A stretch of DNA of 64,000 bases from positions 2,971,501 through 3,035,500 of the forward strand of contig NZ_CP146609.1 in NCBI RefSeq assembly GCF_037094465.1, given 5' to 3'. Each line of letters opens with the position of its first letter. Position 1 is the stretch's first letter. Below are positions 36,954 through 45,597 of this stretch, piece after piece. Under the pieces are notes generated by a model, which saw only the letters and a program-made list of their open reading frames with translations, was not told the DNA's origin and made no database searches. The translations under genes were made by a program, and so were the position numbers. Source of the DNA: Pseudodesulfovibrio sp. 5S69 (lineage in GTDB: Bacteria > Desulfobacterota > Desulfovibrionia > Desulfovibrionales > Desulfovibrionaceae).

Positions 36954-37030
36954 TGGTGGGCTATGCAGGATTCGAACCTGCGACCTCTTGCTCCGGAGGC
37001 AAGCACTCTATCCAACTGAGCTAATAGCCC
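36954..37030 (-). tRNA. tRNA-Arg (anticodon CCG)
   Basis: A 77-nt cloverleaf including an encoded CCA end. The acceptor stem is GGGCTAT/ATAGCCC, the D arm TAGCTCAGTTGGATAGAG, the anticodon loop CTCCGGA with CCG at positions 34-36, and the T arm GCAGGTTCGAATCCTGC. It reads CGG codons. No integrase or att-like repeat is visible next to it. Confidence 0.97.
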
Positions 37031-37044
37031 ACGGGAAGGAAGTA

Positions 37045-37071
37045 GCTATACTTCCCCTACTCCTTTGTCAA
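37045..37071 (-). promoter_or_regulatory. Promoter of tRNA-Arg
   Basis: On the minus strand TTGACA (37071-37066) and TATAGC (37050-37045) are separated by 15 bases. The predicted start is about eight bases before the mature tRNA 5' end. The spacer is short, so the call is tentative. Confidence 0.5.
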
Positions 37072-37194
37072 GGCTATACTATCCACCACAAAAATGAAAC
37101 AACGAACAGGGAGGGACCGCGCCTGGCGGTTTCCCCTTGCAAAAAAGTCTAAAAAAAGTCTATAAGCTCAGGTAGCAGCCGGGCGGGAGAACAC

Positions 37195-37758
37195 ATGGAA
37201 TCTAAACGCATCATCCTGGCAATCAGCGGCGCGAGCGGCAGCCTGTACGCCGCCTCCCTGATCCAGGGACTCGTCGATCGCGACGACGTGGAACTGCACG
37301 TCATAGTCTCCGACGCCGCCAGAGAAGTGCTGGCACTCGAAACCGGCCTCCAACCCGACGCCCTCACGCGCGGCGCCACGGTCCACGCCCCCGACGACAT
37401 CGCCGCCCCCCCCGCCAGCGGCTCCTGGCGGCACGACGGCATGATCATCTGCCCCTGCTCCATGGCCACCCTGTCCGCCGTGGCCACCGGCTTCGGCCAC
37501 ACCCTTATCCACCGGGCCGCGGACGTGACCCTCAAGGAACGGAGGAAACTGATCCTCGTACCTCGCGAGACCCCGCTCTCCGCCATCCACCTGCAAAACA
37601 TGCTCACGGCGACCCAAGCCGGGGCTGTCATTCTACCGGCATGTCCGGGCTTCTATCATCGCCCGGCAACCATTGCGGACCTGACCGACCAGGTGGCCGG
37701 CAAGGTCCTCGACCAACTGGACATCCCCCATTCCCTGTTCAGGCGGTGGGGGGAGTAG
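37195..37758 (+). CDS. ubiX: Flavin prenyltransferase UbiX
   Basis: Attaches a dimethylallyl group to FMN to make prenylated FMN, the cofactor of UbiD-type decarboxylases. The 187-residue flavoprotein has the opening ILAISGASGSLYAASL, the MIICPCSMATLSAVATG segment and the LILVPRETPLSAIHLQNM motif that binds phosphate and isoprenoid. GGGAG precedes the ATG. It should serve the UbiD-type enzyme at 34-35.9 kb although they are transcribed apart. Confidence 0.94.
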   Translation: MESKRIILAISGASGSLYAASLIQGLVDRDDVELHVIVSDAAREVLALETGLQPDALTRGATVHAPDDIAAPPASGSWRHDGMIICPCSMATLSAVATGFGHTLIHRAADVTLKERRKLILVPRETPLSAIHLQNMLTATQAGAVILPACPGFYHRPATIADLTDQVAGKVLDQLDIPHSLFRRWGE

Positions 37759-37768
37759 GAGAAACGCC

Positions 37769-38446
37769 ATGGAAATTACCTGGTTCGGCCACGCGAATTT
37801 CAGAATCAAGGCCGCAGACGCCACCCTGTTCATCGACCCGTTCTTCGTGGGCAACCCCAGCGCCCCCACATCCTATAAGGACGTGGACGAATGCAACCTC
37901 ATCCTGGTGACCCACGATCACCACGACCACATCGGCCAGACCCTGGAGATGGCCGTCAAGCACGACGCCGAAGTGGTGGCCATGTTCGATGTCATCCAGT
38001 CCCTGATGAAGCAGGGGCTGCCCGAACACCTGGGCGTGGGCATGAACATCGGCGGCACGGTCAGCCGCAAGGGGCTGGACATCCAGATGGTCCAGGCCGT
38101 CCACTCCTCGACATCGGGGTTCCCCGCGGGCTTCGTCATCACCGAACCGGGCGGCCTGTGCGTCTACGACTCGGGCGACACCGGCCTGTTCGGCGACATG
38201 GAACTGATCGGAAAATTCCACGACATCGACGTGGCCATGCTGCCCATCGGCGGCCGGTTCACCATGGACGCCCGGCAGGCGGCCTACGCCTGCAAGCTGC
38301 TCAAATGCAAAAAGCTCATCCCCCAGCACTGGGGGACGTGGGGCATCCTGGCCCAGAACACCCGCTCCATGGCCGAGCAGCTCGCTCTGGTGGCCCCGGA
38401 CACCGAGATGCTCGAACTCGCCATCGGCGAGCCCATGACCATCTAG
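37769..38446 (+). CDS. Metal-dependent hydrolase, UPF0173 / metallo-beta-lactamase superfamily
   Basis: A 225-residue protein of the UlaG-like metallo-beta-lactamase superfamily. The metal motif HDHHDH follows the ILVT strand. Further ligands are probably in VYDSGDTGLF and IPQHWGTW. It begins ITWFGHANFRI, as in UPF0173 proteins. It lies ten bases after ubiX with AGGAG upstream and is probably in the same operon. The substrate is unknown. Confidence 0.9.
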   Translation: MEITWFGHANFRIKAADATLFIDPFFVGNPSAPTSYKDVDECNLILVTHDHHDHIGQTLEMAVKHDAEVVAMFDVIQSLMKQGLPEHLGVGMNIGGTVSRKGLDIQMVQAVHSSTSGFPAGFVITEPGGLCVYDSGDTGLFGDMELIGKFHDIDVAMLPIGGRFTMDARQAAYACKLLKCKKLIPQHWGTWGILAQNTRSMAEQLALVAPDTEMLELAIGEPMTI

Positions 38447-38450
38447 CGGC

Positions 38451-38708
38451 CTAGAATTCCTCGTAGACCGCCGGGTCCTGGCCCTTGAGGCGGCCGTCCG
38501 GACGCGCCAGCGCGTCGATGGCCGCCATGTCCGCGTCGCACAGCCCGAAGTTGAACACCTTCATGTTCTCGGCCTGGCGCTCGGGCGATGCGGACTTGGG
38601 CAGAGCGTCCACTCCGACCGAGCCGTTGAGTTGGTAGGTTCCGAGGCCGAGAGCGGGCATGGCCCGGCCACCGTTCAACATGGTCTCGGGGACGCGCATA
38701 TCGTGCAC
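38451..38708 (-). pseudogene. Aldo/keto reductase remnant with large internal deletion
   Basis: An 85-residue frame whose first 30 residues (LNGGRAMPALGLGTYQLNG) match the N terminus of an aldo/keto reductase. Its last 50 (LPKSASPERQAENMKVFNF, then LCDADMAAIDAL) match the C terminus. The join falls near residue 34. About 190 residues that normally carry the catalytic Asp-Tyr-Lys-His set and most of the barrel are missing. Frame, GTG start and GGAGAGAGG ribosome binding site remain, so it may still be translated, but it cannot be an active reductase. Confidence 0.8.
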
Positions 38709-38800
38709 GGCCTCTCTCCGGATGAACGGAGGGGCAACGGGAACGGCTTCGGCCGCTTTGCCCTACAGACCATATCCCCCTCGGGGTTCAACCCGAAAAA

Positions 38801-40615
38801 TCAAGATTCCCGTGACGATCTGAGGGCCTGCAGGGCGGCGTGGATCTTGTCCGCCCGCTTGGGGCCGATGCCGGACAGCGCGCCGATGGCCTGCGGCCCG
38901 GCCTCAAGCATGGCGTCCAGGGACTCGAAGCGGTCCCAGAGGATGCGGGCCGTCTTGGGGCCGATGCCGGGCAGGGAGGTCAGCTCGCTGCTCAGGACCG
39001 CCTTCTTGCGCGCCCGCCGCTGCCTGCCCAGGACAAAGCGGTGGGCCGCGTCGCGGATCTTCTGCAAAAAGAGCAGCTCCGGGCTGCCGGGCTTGAGCGG
39101 CATGGGGTTCTTGCGGCCGGGCCGGAAAATCACGTCGCCCAACTCGCCCGCGCGCCGGGATTCGCCCTTGGCGATGGAGGCCAACTCCCAGCCGCACTCC
39201 TCGGTGCATTCGGCCAGTCCCCGTTCCACGGCCGAGATCTGGCCCCGGCCGCCGTCGATGAGCACCAGGTCGGGCCATGGCGGACCGGACTCCATGCGCC
39301 GCCGCGCCCATCCGGCCAGGGCTGCGTAGTCGTCCCCGGCCCCTTCCAGGTCGGGGAAGGCGTAGACCCGCGAGGCCTCGGGGTTGCGCCGCCCGTCCTC
39401 GAAGACCACCTGGCCCACGCGCATGTCCCGGCCGCCCAGGTGCGAGGCGTCCACGCACTCGATGCGCACGGGCTCCTCGGGCAGGTGCAGGGCCTTTTGC
39501 AGCCGGGAGGTGATGGTCTCGCGGACCTCCATGGACCGCGCGGCCACATTGCGGGCGATGCCGAGCAACTGCTTCTCCTGGGTGTTGCGGGGCGCGACGA
39601 TGTGCACGTTGCGGCCCCCGCGCTCGGCCAGGACTTCGGGAAGCGGGGACTCTTCCAGGTCCATGGGCACGACCAGGGTGGACGGAATGAACCGACCCGG
39701 CCCGTAGAACTGCCCGATGAAGCTCTCGACCACCTCCGGCCCCTCCTCCAGGGTCAGGCCGGGCCAGAAAAACTGCTTCTGGTCGAGCAGCCGCCCCTGG
39801 CGCACGAAGAGCAGACCGAGGCCGAGCCCCTGGCCGTTCTCGGCCAAGCCGACGATGTCGCGGTCGCGGTTGTCGTGGATCACGGCGGCCTGCCCTTCCA
39901 CGGTCTTCTTCACGGCCCGGATCTGGTCGCGGTACTCGGCGGCCCGCTCGAACTCCATGTCGCGGGAAGCGGCCTTCATCTGGCGGGTCAGGTCGTCCAC
40001 CAGCTCCAAGCTGCGGCCGGACAGGAGCATCTCCACCCGGTGGACCATCTCGGCGTAGGCCTCGCGGTCCACGTCCTTGACGCACGGGGCCCAGCACTGG
40101 CCGATGTCGTGGTACAGGCACGGGCGCACCCGGTTGCGGAAGGCGGTGTCCTTGCACTTGCGCAGGGGAAAGACCTTGCCGAGCAGCTTCCAGACCGTGC
40201 GCGCGGCCGAGGCAGAGGTGAACGGCCCGAAGTAGACCGACCCGTCGCGGACCACCTTGCGGGTCATGGACAGGCGCGGGAACTCGTTCTGGCGGTCCAG
40301 GCGGAAGAGGACGTACTGCTTGTCGTCCTTGAGGACCACGTTGTAGCGCGGCCGGTGCTTCTTGATCAGCCCGGACTCCAGGAGCAGAGCCTCCTTCTCC
40401 GTGGCCGTGAGCAGGGTGTCGATGTGCCGGATGCGGGTGACCAGGGCGCGGGTCTTGGGGGTCTGCCCGGCCGGCTTGCGAAAGTAGGAGGCCAGCCTGC
40501 GGCGCAGCTTCTTGGCCTTGCCCACATAGAGGATTCGGCCGCGCCCATCTTTCATTAAATAGACGCCCGGCGTGTCCGGAAAATGGTCGGCAAAAAATTT
40601 GTACTCGGTGTCCAT
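38801..40615 (-). CDS. uvrC: Excinuclease ABC subunit UvrC
   Basis: Makes both incisions in nucleotide excision repair. The 604-residue protein has a GIY-YIG nuclease domain (GVYLMKDGRGRILYVGKAKK), a Cys-containing region, a UVR motif (MKAASRDMEFERAAEYRDQI), an RNase H-like nuclease half with DLVLIDGG, and a C-terminal helix-hairpin-helix pair (LPGIGPKTA and LSGIGPKRA). The ATG at 40615 fits the family. A TTG eight codons upstream is in frame, but neither start has a clear ribosome binding site. Confidence 0.96.
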   Translation of the reverse strand: MDTEYKFFADHFPDTPGVYLMKDGRGRILYVGKAKKLRRRLASYFRKPAGQTPKTRALVTRIRHIDTLLTATEKEALLLESGLIKKHRPRYNVVLKDDKQYVLFRLDRQNEFPRLSMTRKVVRDGSVYFGPFTSASAARTVWKLLGKVFPLRKCKDTAFRNRVRPCLYHDIGQCWAPCVKDVDREAYAEMVHRVEMLLSGRSLELVDDLTRQMKAASRDMEFERAAEYRDQIRAVKKTVEGQAAVIHDNRDRDIVGLAENGQGLGLGLLFVRQGRLLDQKQFFWPGLTLEEGPEVVESFIGQFYGPGRFIPSTLVVPMDLEESPLPEVLAERGGRNVHIVAPRNTQEKQLLGIARNVAARSMEVRETITSRLQKALHLPEEPVRIECVDASHLGGRDMRVGQVVFEDGRRNPEASRVYAFPDLEGAGDDYAALAGWARRRMESGPPWPDLVLIDGGRGQISAVERGLAECTEECGWELASIAKGESRRAGELGDVIFRPGRKNPMPLKPGSPELLFLQKIRDAAHRFVLGRQRRARKKAVLSSELTSLPGIGPKTARILWDRFESLDAMLEAGPQAIGALSGIGPKRADKIHAALQALRSSRES

Positions 40616-40639
40616 GTCGGTGCGGTTTTTTTTCAACAC

Positions 40640-40895
40640 AATTCGTACGAAGAAGGACTATACGGGAATTTCAGCCACAAATCATCTTTACATTTATCAT
40701 GCATAACCATTTGAATTAAAATTATTTTATACTAAACCACCACTCCCTGAAGTTCAATTTTTTGGCCGGTAAAAAAATTTTTACTTCGATGCTTTTTTTG
40801 GCCCAAAATCCTTGCAAAAGCCCTTTACCTGGGATAAACGGGATGCAGTTTAGGCGTTAACTTGGTCTTTAACTGCAAAAAAAGGAAGATCACAA
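40640..40895. other. AT-rich intergenic region upstream of the porin gene
   Basis: About 255 bases much richer in A and T than the surroundings, with no open frame of note. It probably holds the porin promoter. TTGCAA (40812-40817) with a weak -10 TAAACG 17 bases on is one possibility. AAGGAAG before the ATG at 40896 is the ribosome binding site. No known RNA motif is seen. Confidence 0.4.
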
Positions 40896-42263
40896 ATGAA
40901 ACGTTTGTCCCTTCTCGCCATCGCCCTGGTCATGGTCCTGGGTATGGCTGTGTCCGCTTCCGCGGCGCCCGAGGTTTCCATCTCCGGTAACCTCCTCGTG
41001 AACGCCGTCTGGATGGACAACTGGAACTTCGACAAAGACGCTGGTTCCAAGAACATGCGCATCCTCGAGCGCGCCGACCTGTACTTCACCGTCACCGCCA
41101 ACGAGAACCTGAAAGGTGTCCTCGGCCTGCGTTCCGACAAGGGGAACTGGGGTCAGGGCGGTTTCGCCCTGGGTCAGTCCGGCGGCGGCAGCTCTATGGG
41201 CAACGCCGTGCTGAACATCCGTGACGCGTACATCGACTTCAACTGGCCCGGCACTGACGTCAACGTCAAGGGTGGTATCTTCACCGTCGCCCTGCCGCAG
41301 TCCGTTGGTTCCGCTTCCATGGTCCTGGCCGAGCGCGCCGGCGCCGTCATGGTTACCGCTCCGGTGACCGACAACGTCTCCGTCCTGGCCGGTTACACCC
41401 GCCTGTTCGACAACGACCCCAACGGTTCCGGTAACGACGATCCTACCAAGGGTACCGTCACCTCCGGTGGCGTCTATGACAACAACTACCTGGACGGCTA
41501 CCTGGTCGCCCTGCCCCTGTCCTTCGAAGGCGTCTCCGCCACCCCGTTCTTCCTGTACGGCAACGGCGGCCTGAACTACGTCAGCCAGGACACTGTCACC
41601 TCCGGTCTTAAGGGCCAGGATGTGTCCGCTTACTGGGTTGGCTCCAACTTCACCATGTCCCTGTTCGATCCCTTCATCGTGAAGGCCGACGTGAACTATG
41701 GTAAGCTCGACGCCGAAACCGACACCAACGACGCTTCCGGTTGGTTGTTCGACCTGGGCCTGGACTACACCGGCTTTGACTTCATGACCGTGTCCGCTTT
41801 CTTCGTCTACACCACTGGTAGCGACGACGACAACAGCGACGGCGTGGAGACCATGCCCATCCTGGACGGCGACTGGGCCGTTGGCTCCTTCTGGTTCGGC
41901 GGTGGTTCCATCACCTCTGACGACATCAACGGTGGCGACACCCCGCTGGGCTTCTGGACCCTCGGCCTGTCCCTGACCGACATCCAGTCCTTCGCCGAAG
42001 GCCTGACCCACGACTTCCACGTCCTGTACGTCAAGGGTACCAACGACAAGCGTGCCACCCTCGGCACCTACGGCAAGTACCTGACCGAGAAGGACTCCCT
42101 GTGGGAAGTTGACTTCAACACCGCTTACGCCGTGTACGACGAGCTGACCCTGTACGGCCAGCTGGGCTACATCAATTCCGACTTCGACCAGGACGTCTGG
42201 ACCGCTCAGAACGTCGAGGACGATGCCTGGAAGATCGCCACTGGTGTTGTCTACAAGTTCTAA
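40896..42263 (+). CDS. Outer-membrane homotrimeric porin
   Basis: A 455-residue beta-barrel porin of the Desulfovibrio type. Signal peptide is MKRLSLLAIALVMVLGMAVSASA. The mature N terminus is VSISGNLLVNAVWMDNW. Alternating strands with Asp/Asn-rich loops follow, and the last residue is phenylalanine (ATGVVYKF) as needed for barrel assembly. Codon use is noticeably biased and uniform compared with neighbours, consistent with very high expression. A single-gene unit with its own terminator. Confidence 0.93.
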   Translation: MKRLSLLAIALVMVLGMAVSASAAPEVSISGNLLVNAVWMDNWNFDKDAGSKNMRILERADLYFTVTANENLKGVLGLRSDKGNWGQGGFALGQSGGGSSMGNAVLNIRDAYIDFNWPGTDVNVKGGIFTVALPQSVGSASMVLAERAGAVMVTAPVTDNVSVLAGYTRLFDNDPNGSGNDDPTKGTVTSGGVYDNNYLDGYLVALPLSFEGVSATPFFLYGNGGLNYVSQDTVTSGLKGQDVSAYWVGSNFTMSLFDPFIVKADVNYGKLDAETDTNDASGWLFDLGLDYTGFDFMTVSAFFVYTTGSDDDNSDGVETMPILDGDWAVGSFWFGGGSITSDDINGGDTPLGFWTLGLSLTDIQSFAEGLTHDFHVLYVKGTNDKRATLGTYGKYLTEKDSLWEVDFNTAYAVYDELTLYGQLGYINSDFDQDVWTAQNVEDDAWKIATGVVYKF

Positions 42264-42312
42264 GCTCGCTTAGAACCTTAAGCTGAAAAGCTTATTTGCC
42301 AAGTAACGCCCA

Positions 42313-42342
42313 GAGGGCCGGGGAGTGCAAACCCCGGCCCTC
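42313..42342 (+). terminator. Terminator of the porin gene
   Basis: GAGGGCCGGGG pairs with CCCCGGCCCTC around an eight-base loop, 50 bases after the porin stop. A broken T-rich tract (TTCCATTTCTTC) follows. Confidence 0.8.
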
Positions 42343-42446
42343 TTCCATTTCTTCAACAATGCCGGGGAGCAGGCGTATCGACGCCATCCGGCCCTGGCCC
42401 GACATCGAGGGGCGTCCCCCGCCCCGCATTCCAGGCCTGGCCGCCC

Positions 42447-42475
42447 TCGACTTTTGATCGGCGCTCGGCTATAAA
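42447..42475 (+). promoter_or_regulatory. Candidate promoter of hisD
   Basis: TCGACT and TATAAA separated by 17 bases, about 50 bases before the hisD ATG. The -10 is good and the -35 moderate. Confidence 0.4.
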
Positions 42476-42524
42476 ATTTCCCCTTGGACGAACAACAGGA
42501 CAACCGCCTTTTTTCGAGGTCGAT

Positions 42525-43829
42525 ATGAATTGCAGAGAATTGACATATGCGAACCGGGACGATTGGGATGCCATCGGCCGGTGGCTGGAACGGCGCAAAG
42601 ACCCGGACACCAAGGTCGACGCCATCGTGCGCGATATTCTGGCCGACGTCCGCGGCCGCGGCGACCAGGCCCTGGCCGAGTACACCCGTAAATTCGATTG
42701 CCCGGACTTTGACGCGGCCGCCCTGCGCGTGCCCGGAGCGGCCATTGCCGCCGCCCTGACCGAGATCCCGGACGCGGACGTCGAGATACTGAAGGAAGCC
42801 ATCCACCGGGTGCGCGCCTTCCACCTGAATCAGAAGGAAAAGTCCTGGTGGACCACCGCCGAAGACGGCACCATCCTCGGCCAGATGGTCCGGCCCGTGG
42901 ACCGCGTGGGCCTGTACGTGCCCGGCGGCCAGGGCGGGGAGACCCCGCTCATCTCAAGCCTGATCATGAACGCCATCCCGGCCCAGGTGGCCGGGGTCGA
43001 CTCCATCGCCGTGACCTCACCTCCGCGCAAGGACGGCACGCTCAACCCGTATATCCTGGCCACCGCCGCCCTGCTCGGGCTGGACGAAATCCACCTGGCC
43101 GGGTCCGCCTGGGCCATCGCGGCCCTGGCCTTCGGTACCGAAACCATCGCCCCGTGCGACGTGCTGGCCGGTCCGGGCAACATCTTCGTGGCCACGGCCA
43201 AATCCCAGCTCATCGGACAGGTGGGCATCGACATGGTCGCCGGTCCGTCCGAGATCGTCATCCTGGCCGACGCCACGGCCACCCCGGCCTGGCTGGCCGC
43301 GGATATGCTCTCCCAGGCCGAGCACGACCCCCTGGCCGCGTCCATCCTGGTCACCCCGGACAAGGGCCTGGCCGACCAGGTCCGCAAGGAGCTGGACACC
43401 CAGTGCGCCGCCCTGCCGCGCTGCGACATCGCCGCGAAATCCCTTGAGGACTGGGGCGCGATCGTCACCGTGCCCGGCATCGAGGCCGGGACGGAGCTGG
43501 TCAACCTGCTGGCGCCCGAGCACCTGGAACTGGCCGTCGGCGACCCGTGGTCCCTGCTCGGCTCCATCCGCCACGCCGGAGCCATCTTCATGGGCCACAA
43601 CTCGCCCGAACCCGTGGGCGACTACTTTGCCGGGCCCAACCACGTGCTGCCCACCCTGCGCACGGTCCGTTTTTCCTCCGCCCTGTCGGTGCAGAACTTC
43701 TGCAAGAGATCCAGCGTGATCGCCGCCAGCCCGGGCTACGTGGCCGAGCACGGCGCCAAGATCGCCCGGCTGGCCCGGCTGGAAGGGCTCGAAGCCCACG
43801 CCCGCAGCGTGGAACAACGCAACAAGTAA
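42525..43829 (+). CDS. hisD: Histidinol dehydrogenase HisD
   Basis: A zinc enzyme catalysing the last two oxidations of histidine synthesis (histidinol to histidine). The 434-residue protein has the family signature running from DMVAGPSEIVILAD through the AWLAADMLSQAEHDP segment, including the metal-site histidine there. GPGNIFVATAK lies just before it. GAGG precedes the ATG. No other his gene is adjacent, so the pathway is scattered. Confidence 0.96.
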   Translation: MNCRELTYANRDDWDAIGRWLERRKDPDTKVDAIVRDILADVRGRGDQALAEYTRKFDCPDFDAAALRVPGAAIAAALTEIPDADVEILKEAIHRVRAFHLNQKEKSWWTTAEDGTILGQMVRPVDRVGLYVPGGQGGETPLISSLIMNAIPAQVAGVDSIAVTSPPRKDGTLNPYILATAALLGLDEIHLAGSAWAIAALAFGTETIAPCDVLAGPGNIFVATAKSQLIGQVGIDMVAGPSEIVILADATATPAWLAADMLSQAEHDPLAASILVTPDKGLADQVRKELDTQCAALPRCDIAAKSLEDWGAIVTVPGIEAGTELVNLLAPEHLELAVGDPWSLLGSIRHAGAIFMGHNSPEPVGDYFAGPNHVLPTLRTVRFSSALSVQNFCKRSSVIAASPGYVAEHGAKIARLARLEGLEAHARSVEQRNK

Positions 43830-43858
43830 CAGTACATTCAAGCAATAGAGGAAATATC

Positions 43859-44755
43859 ATGGCTGCCGTTCTTGAAACCAACATCACCGAATATCCGCTC
43901 ATCTCGCGGGGCAAGGTCCGCGACATCTACGAGATCGACGCGGACACCCTGCTCCTGGTGACCACCGACCGCATCTCCGCCTTCGACGTGGTCATGCCCG
44001 ATCCCATCGAGGACAAGGGCAAGGTGCTCAACCAGATCACCCTGTTCTGGATGAAGATGATGGAGGACCTGGTCCCCAACCACATCCTCGCCACCAACGT
44101 GGACGACTACCCCGAACCGTTGCGCAAGTACCGCGACCAGTTGCAGGACCGCTCGGTGCTGGCCAAAAAGGCCAAGCCCCTGCCCATCGAATGCATCGTG
44201 CGCGGCTTCATCACCGGCTCGGGCTGGTCCGACTACCAGAAGACCGGCGAGGTCTGCGGCCACAAGCTGCCGGAGGGGCTGAAGGAATCCGAGATGCTCG
44301 AAAAGGCCCTGTTCACCCCGTCCACCAAGGCGGACCTGGGCGAGCACGACGAGAACATCACCCTCGACAAGGCCGCCGACCTGCTCGGCGAAGAGATGAT
44401 GCGCAAGGTCGAGAAGCTGGCGCTTTCCATCTACACCCGCGCCCGGGACTACGCCAAGCAGCGCGGCATCCTCATAGCGGACACCAAGTTCGAGTTCGGC
44501 ATCCTGGACGGGGAACTGCTCTTCATCGACGAAGCCCTGACCCCGGACTCGTCGCGCTTCTGGCCCGAAGAGGGATACGCGCCCGGCAAGTCCCAGCCGA
44601 GTTTCGACAAGCAGTACTTCCGCGACTGGCTCGTGGAGATCGGCTTCAACAAGCAGCCGCCCGCGCCCCACGTGCCCGAAGACATCGCCGCGCGGACCCG
44701 CGAGAAATACCTCGAAGCATACAAGCTCCTGACCGGAGAGGACCTGAAGGTCTAA
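43859..44755 (+). CDS. purC: SAICAR synthase PurC
   Basis: Joins aspartate to CAIR in purine synthesis. The 298-residue form is longer than E. coli PurC (237) and resembles the eukaryote/actinobacterial-length type. Signatures are ISRGKVRDIYEID near the N terminus, PIECIVRGFITGSGW, and LFIDEALTPDSSRFW. The ATG at 43859 has GAGGAA upstream; the frame is open back into hisD, but that part is not coding. Follows hisD by 29 bases. Confidence 0.95.
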   Translation: MAAVLETNITEYPLISRGKVRDIYEIDADTLLLVTTDRISAFDVVMPDPIEDKGKVLNQITLFWMKMMEDLVPNHILATNVDDYPEPLRKYRDQLQDRSVLAKKAKPLPIECIVRGFITGSGWSDYQKTGEVCGHKLPEGLKESEMLEKALFTPSTKADLGEHDENITLDKAADLLGEEMMRKVEKLALSIYTRARDYAKQRGILIADTKFEFGILDGELLFIDEALTPDSSRFWPEEGYAPGKSQPSFDKQYFRDWLVEIGFNKQPPAPHVPEDIAARTREKYLEAYKLLTGEDLKV

Positions 44756-44765
44756 GGAGGGCCCC

Positions 44766-44852
44766 ATGCCCGAATGGTTGCAACTCATCGCCCTGGTCGT
44801 CGTGGGCCTGGCCATCGGCCGGTTCCTGCGCGGAAAATTCGGCGGCGGATGA
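44766..44852 (+). CDS. 28-residue predicted membrane peptide
   Basis: A very short frame starting ATG CCC GAA TGG and ending TGA. It has AAGGAGG five bases before the start, a near-perfect ribosome binding site that overlaps the purC stop region. The peptide is an amphipathic MPEWLQ start, one hydrophobic helix (LIALVVVGLAIG) and a basic, glycine-rich end (RFLRGKFGGG). It looks like a single-pass small membrane protein co-transcribed with purC. Function unknown. Confidence 0.55.
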   Translation: MPEWLQLIALVVVGLAIGRFLRGKFGGG

Positions 44853-44930
44853 GGACCGTCGAACCAATGCGGCTGGACGCCGCCCGACGACAAGGATAAG
44901 AAATAGAGAGCCCGGAGCCGGGACCGCCTC

Positions 44931-44959
44931 TTGACAGGCGGACCGATTCCCCATATGTA
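44931..44959 (+). promoter_or_regulatory. Promoter of the rpsF-rpsR-rplI-dnaB operon
   Basis: A perfect TTGACA and TATGTA separated by 17 bases, 60 bases before the rpsF start. The predicted transcript starts near 44966, just before the leader hairpin. Confidence 0.8.
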
Positions 44960-44973
44960 ACGCCTCTTGCCTT

Positions 44974-44997
44974 GCTCTCCTCCAGGTGGAGGAGGGC
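44974..44997 (+). promoter_or_regulatory. Leader hairpin upstream of rpsF
   Basis: GCTCTCCTCC pairs with GGAGGAGGGC around AGGT (10 bp). It lies between the promoter and the rpsF ribosome binding site. S6:S18 autoregulatory leaders occur in this position in many bacteria, but I do not see their CCG loop signature, so the role is open. Confidence 0.4.
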
Positions 44998-45019
44998 CAA
45001 TGACCAAAAGGAGAATGAA

Positions 45020-45310
45020 ATGGCAAACAATTACGAGACGCTCGTCCTGCTCTCCCCGGAGCTGGCGGCAGAGGACAGGACCACCCTCCTGGACACTCTG
45101 ACCGGCATCGTGGACCGCGAGGGCGGCAAAATGGTTGAGACCGACGACTGGGGCATGCGCCAACTGGCCTACCCCGTCCAGAAGCAGACCCGTGGATACT
45201 ACGTTCGCCTGGTGTACGAAGCCCCCGGCGCGCTGGTTGCCGAACTCGAGCGCAACATCCGCATCGCTGACGGCATCTTCAAATTCATGACCGTCAAACT
45301 GGCTGCCTAG
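45020..45310 (+). CDS. rpsF: Ribosomal protein bS6
   Basis: A 96-residue small-subunit protein on the platform that pairs with bS18. Typical segments are [34 protein letters not shown] and [15 protein letters not shown]. It lacks the acidic glutamate tail found in some homologues. AAGGAG is seven bases before the ATG. First gene of the operon. Confidence 0.97.
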   Translation: MANNYETLVLLSPELAAEDRTTLLDTLTGIVDREGGKMVETDDWGMRQLAYPVQKQTRGYYVRLVYEAPGALVAELERNIRIADGIFKFMTVKLAA

Positions 45311-45321
45311 GAGGTTTCACC

Positions 45322-45585
45322 ATGGCTTTCCGCAAGAAATTCACCCCGAGGAAGAAGTTCTGCCGCTTCTGCGCGGACGCAGAGCTGCCCCTGGACTACA
45401 AGCGCCCGGATATCCTCCGCGACTTCGTCACCGAACGCGGCAAGATCATCGCCCGTCGGATCACCGGCACCTGCGCCAAGCACCAGCGCCGCCTGACCAA
45501 CGAGATCAAGCGCGCCCGGCAGATGGCCCTGCTTTTCTACACCACCGTTCACAGCACCGATGTGAAGAAACGGAGCTCCATGTAG
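45322..45585 (+). CDS. rpsR: Ribosomal protein bS18, zinc-binding form
   Basis: An 87-residue protein of the small-subunit platform. It keeps the C+ zinc set C14, C17, C51 and H54 (CRFC and CAKH), which many bS18 proteins have lost. [20 protein letters not shown] is the conserved core. It lies 11 bases after rpsF with GGAGG upstream. Confidence 0.97.
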   Translation: MAFRKKFTPRKKFCRFCADAELPLDYKRPDILRDFVTERGKIIARRITGTCAKHQRRLTNEIKRARQMALLFYTTVHSTDVKKRSSM

Positions 45586-45597
45586 GAGGGAGGACCC

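Noticed and set aside
36954..37030. tRNA-Arg as a possible integration site of a mobile element
   Set aside because: No integrase, no repeated 3' tRNA end and no change in gene type on either side.
38780..38800. Hairpin after uvrC as terminator
   Set aside because: The short TCGGG/CCCGA stem has its T run on the wrong side for the minus strand, so it is not a normal intrinsic terminator.
44974..44997. Canonical S6:S18 autoregulatory RNA
   Set aside because: A hairpin is present in the right place, but the conserved CCG-containing loop is not seen. It is therefore listed only as a leader hairpin.
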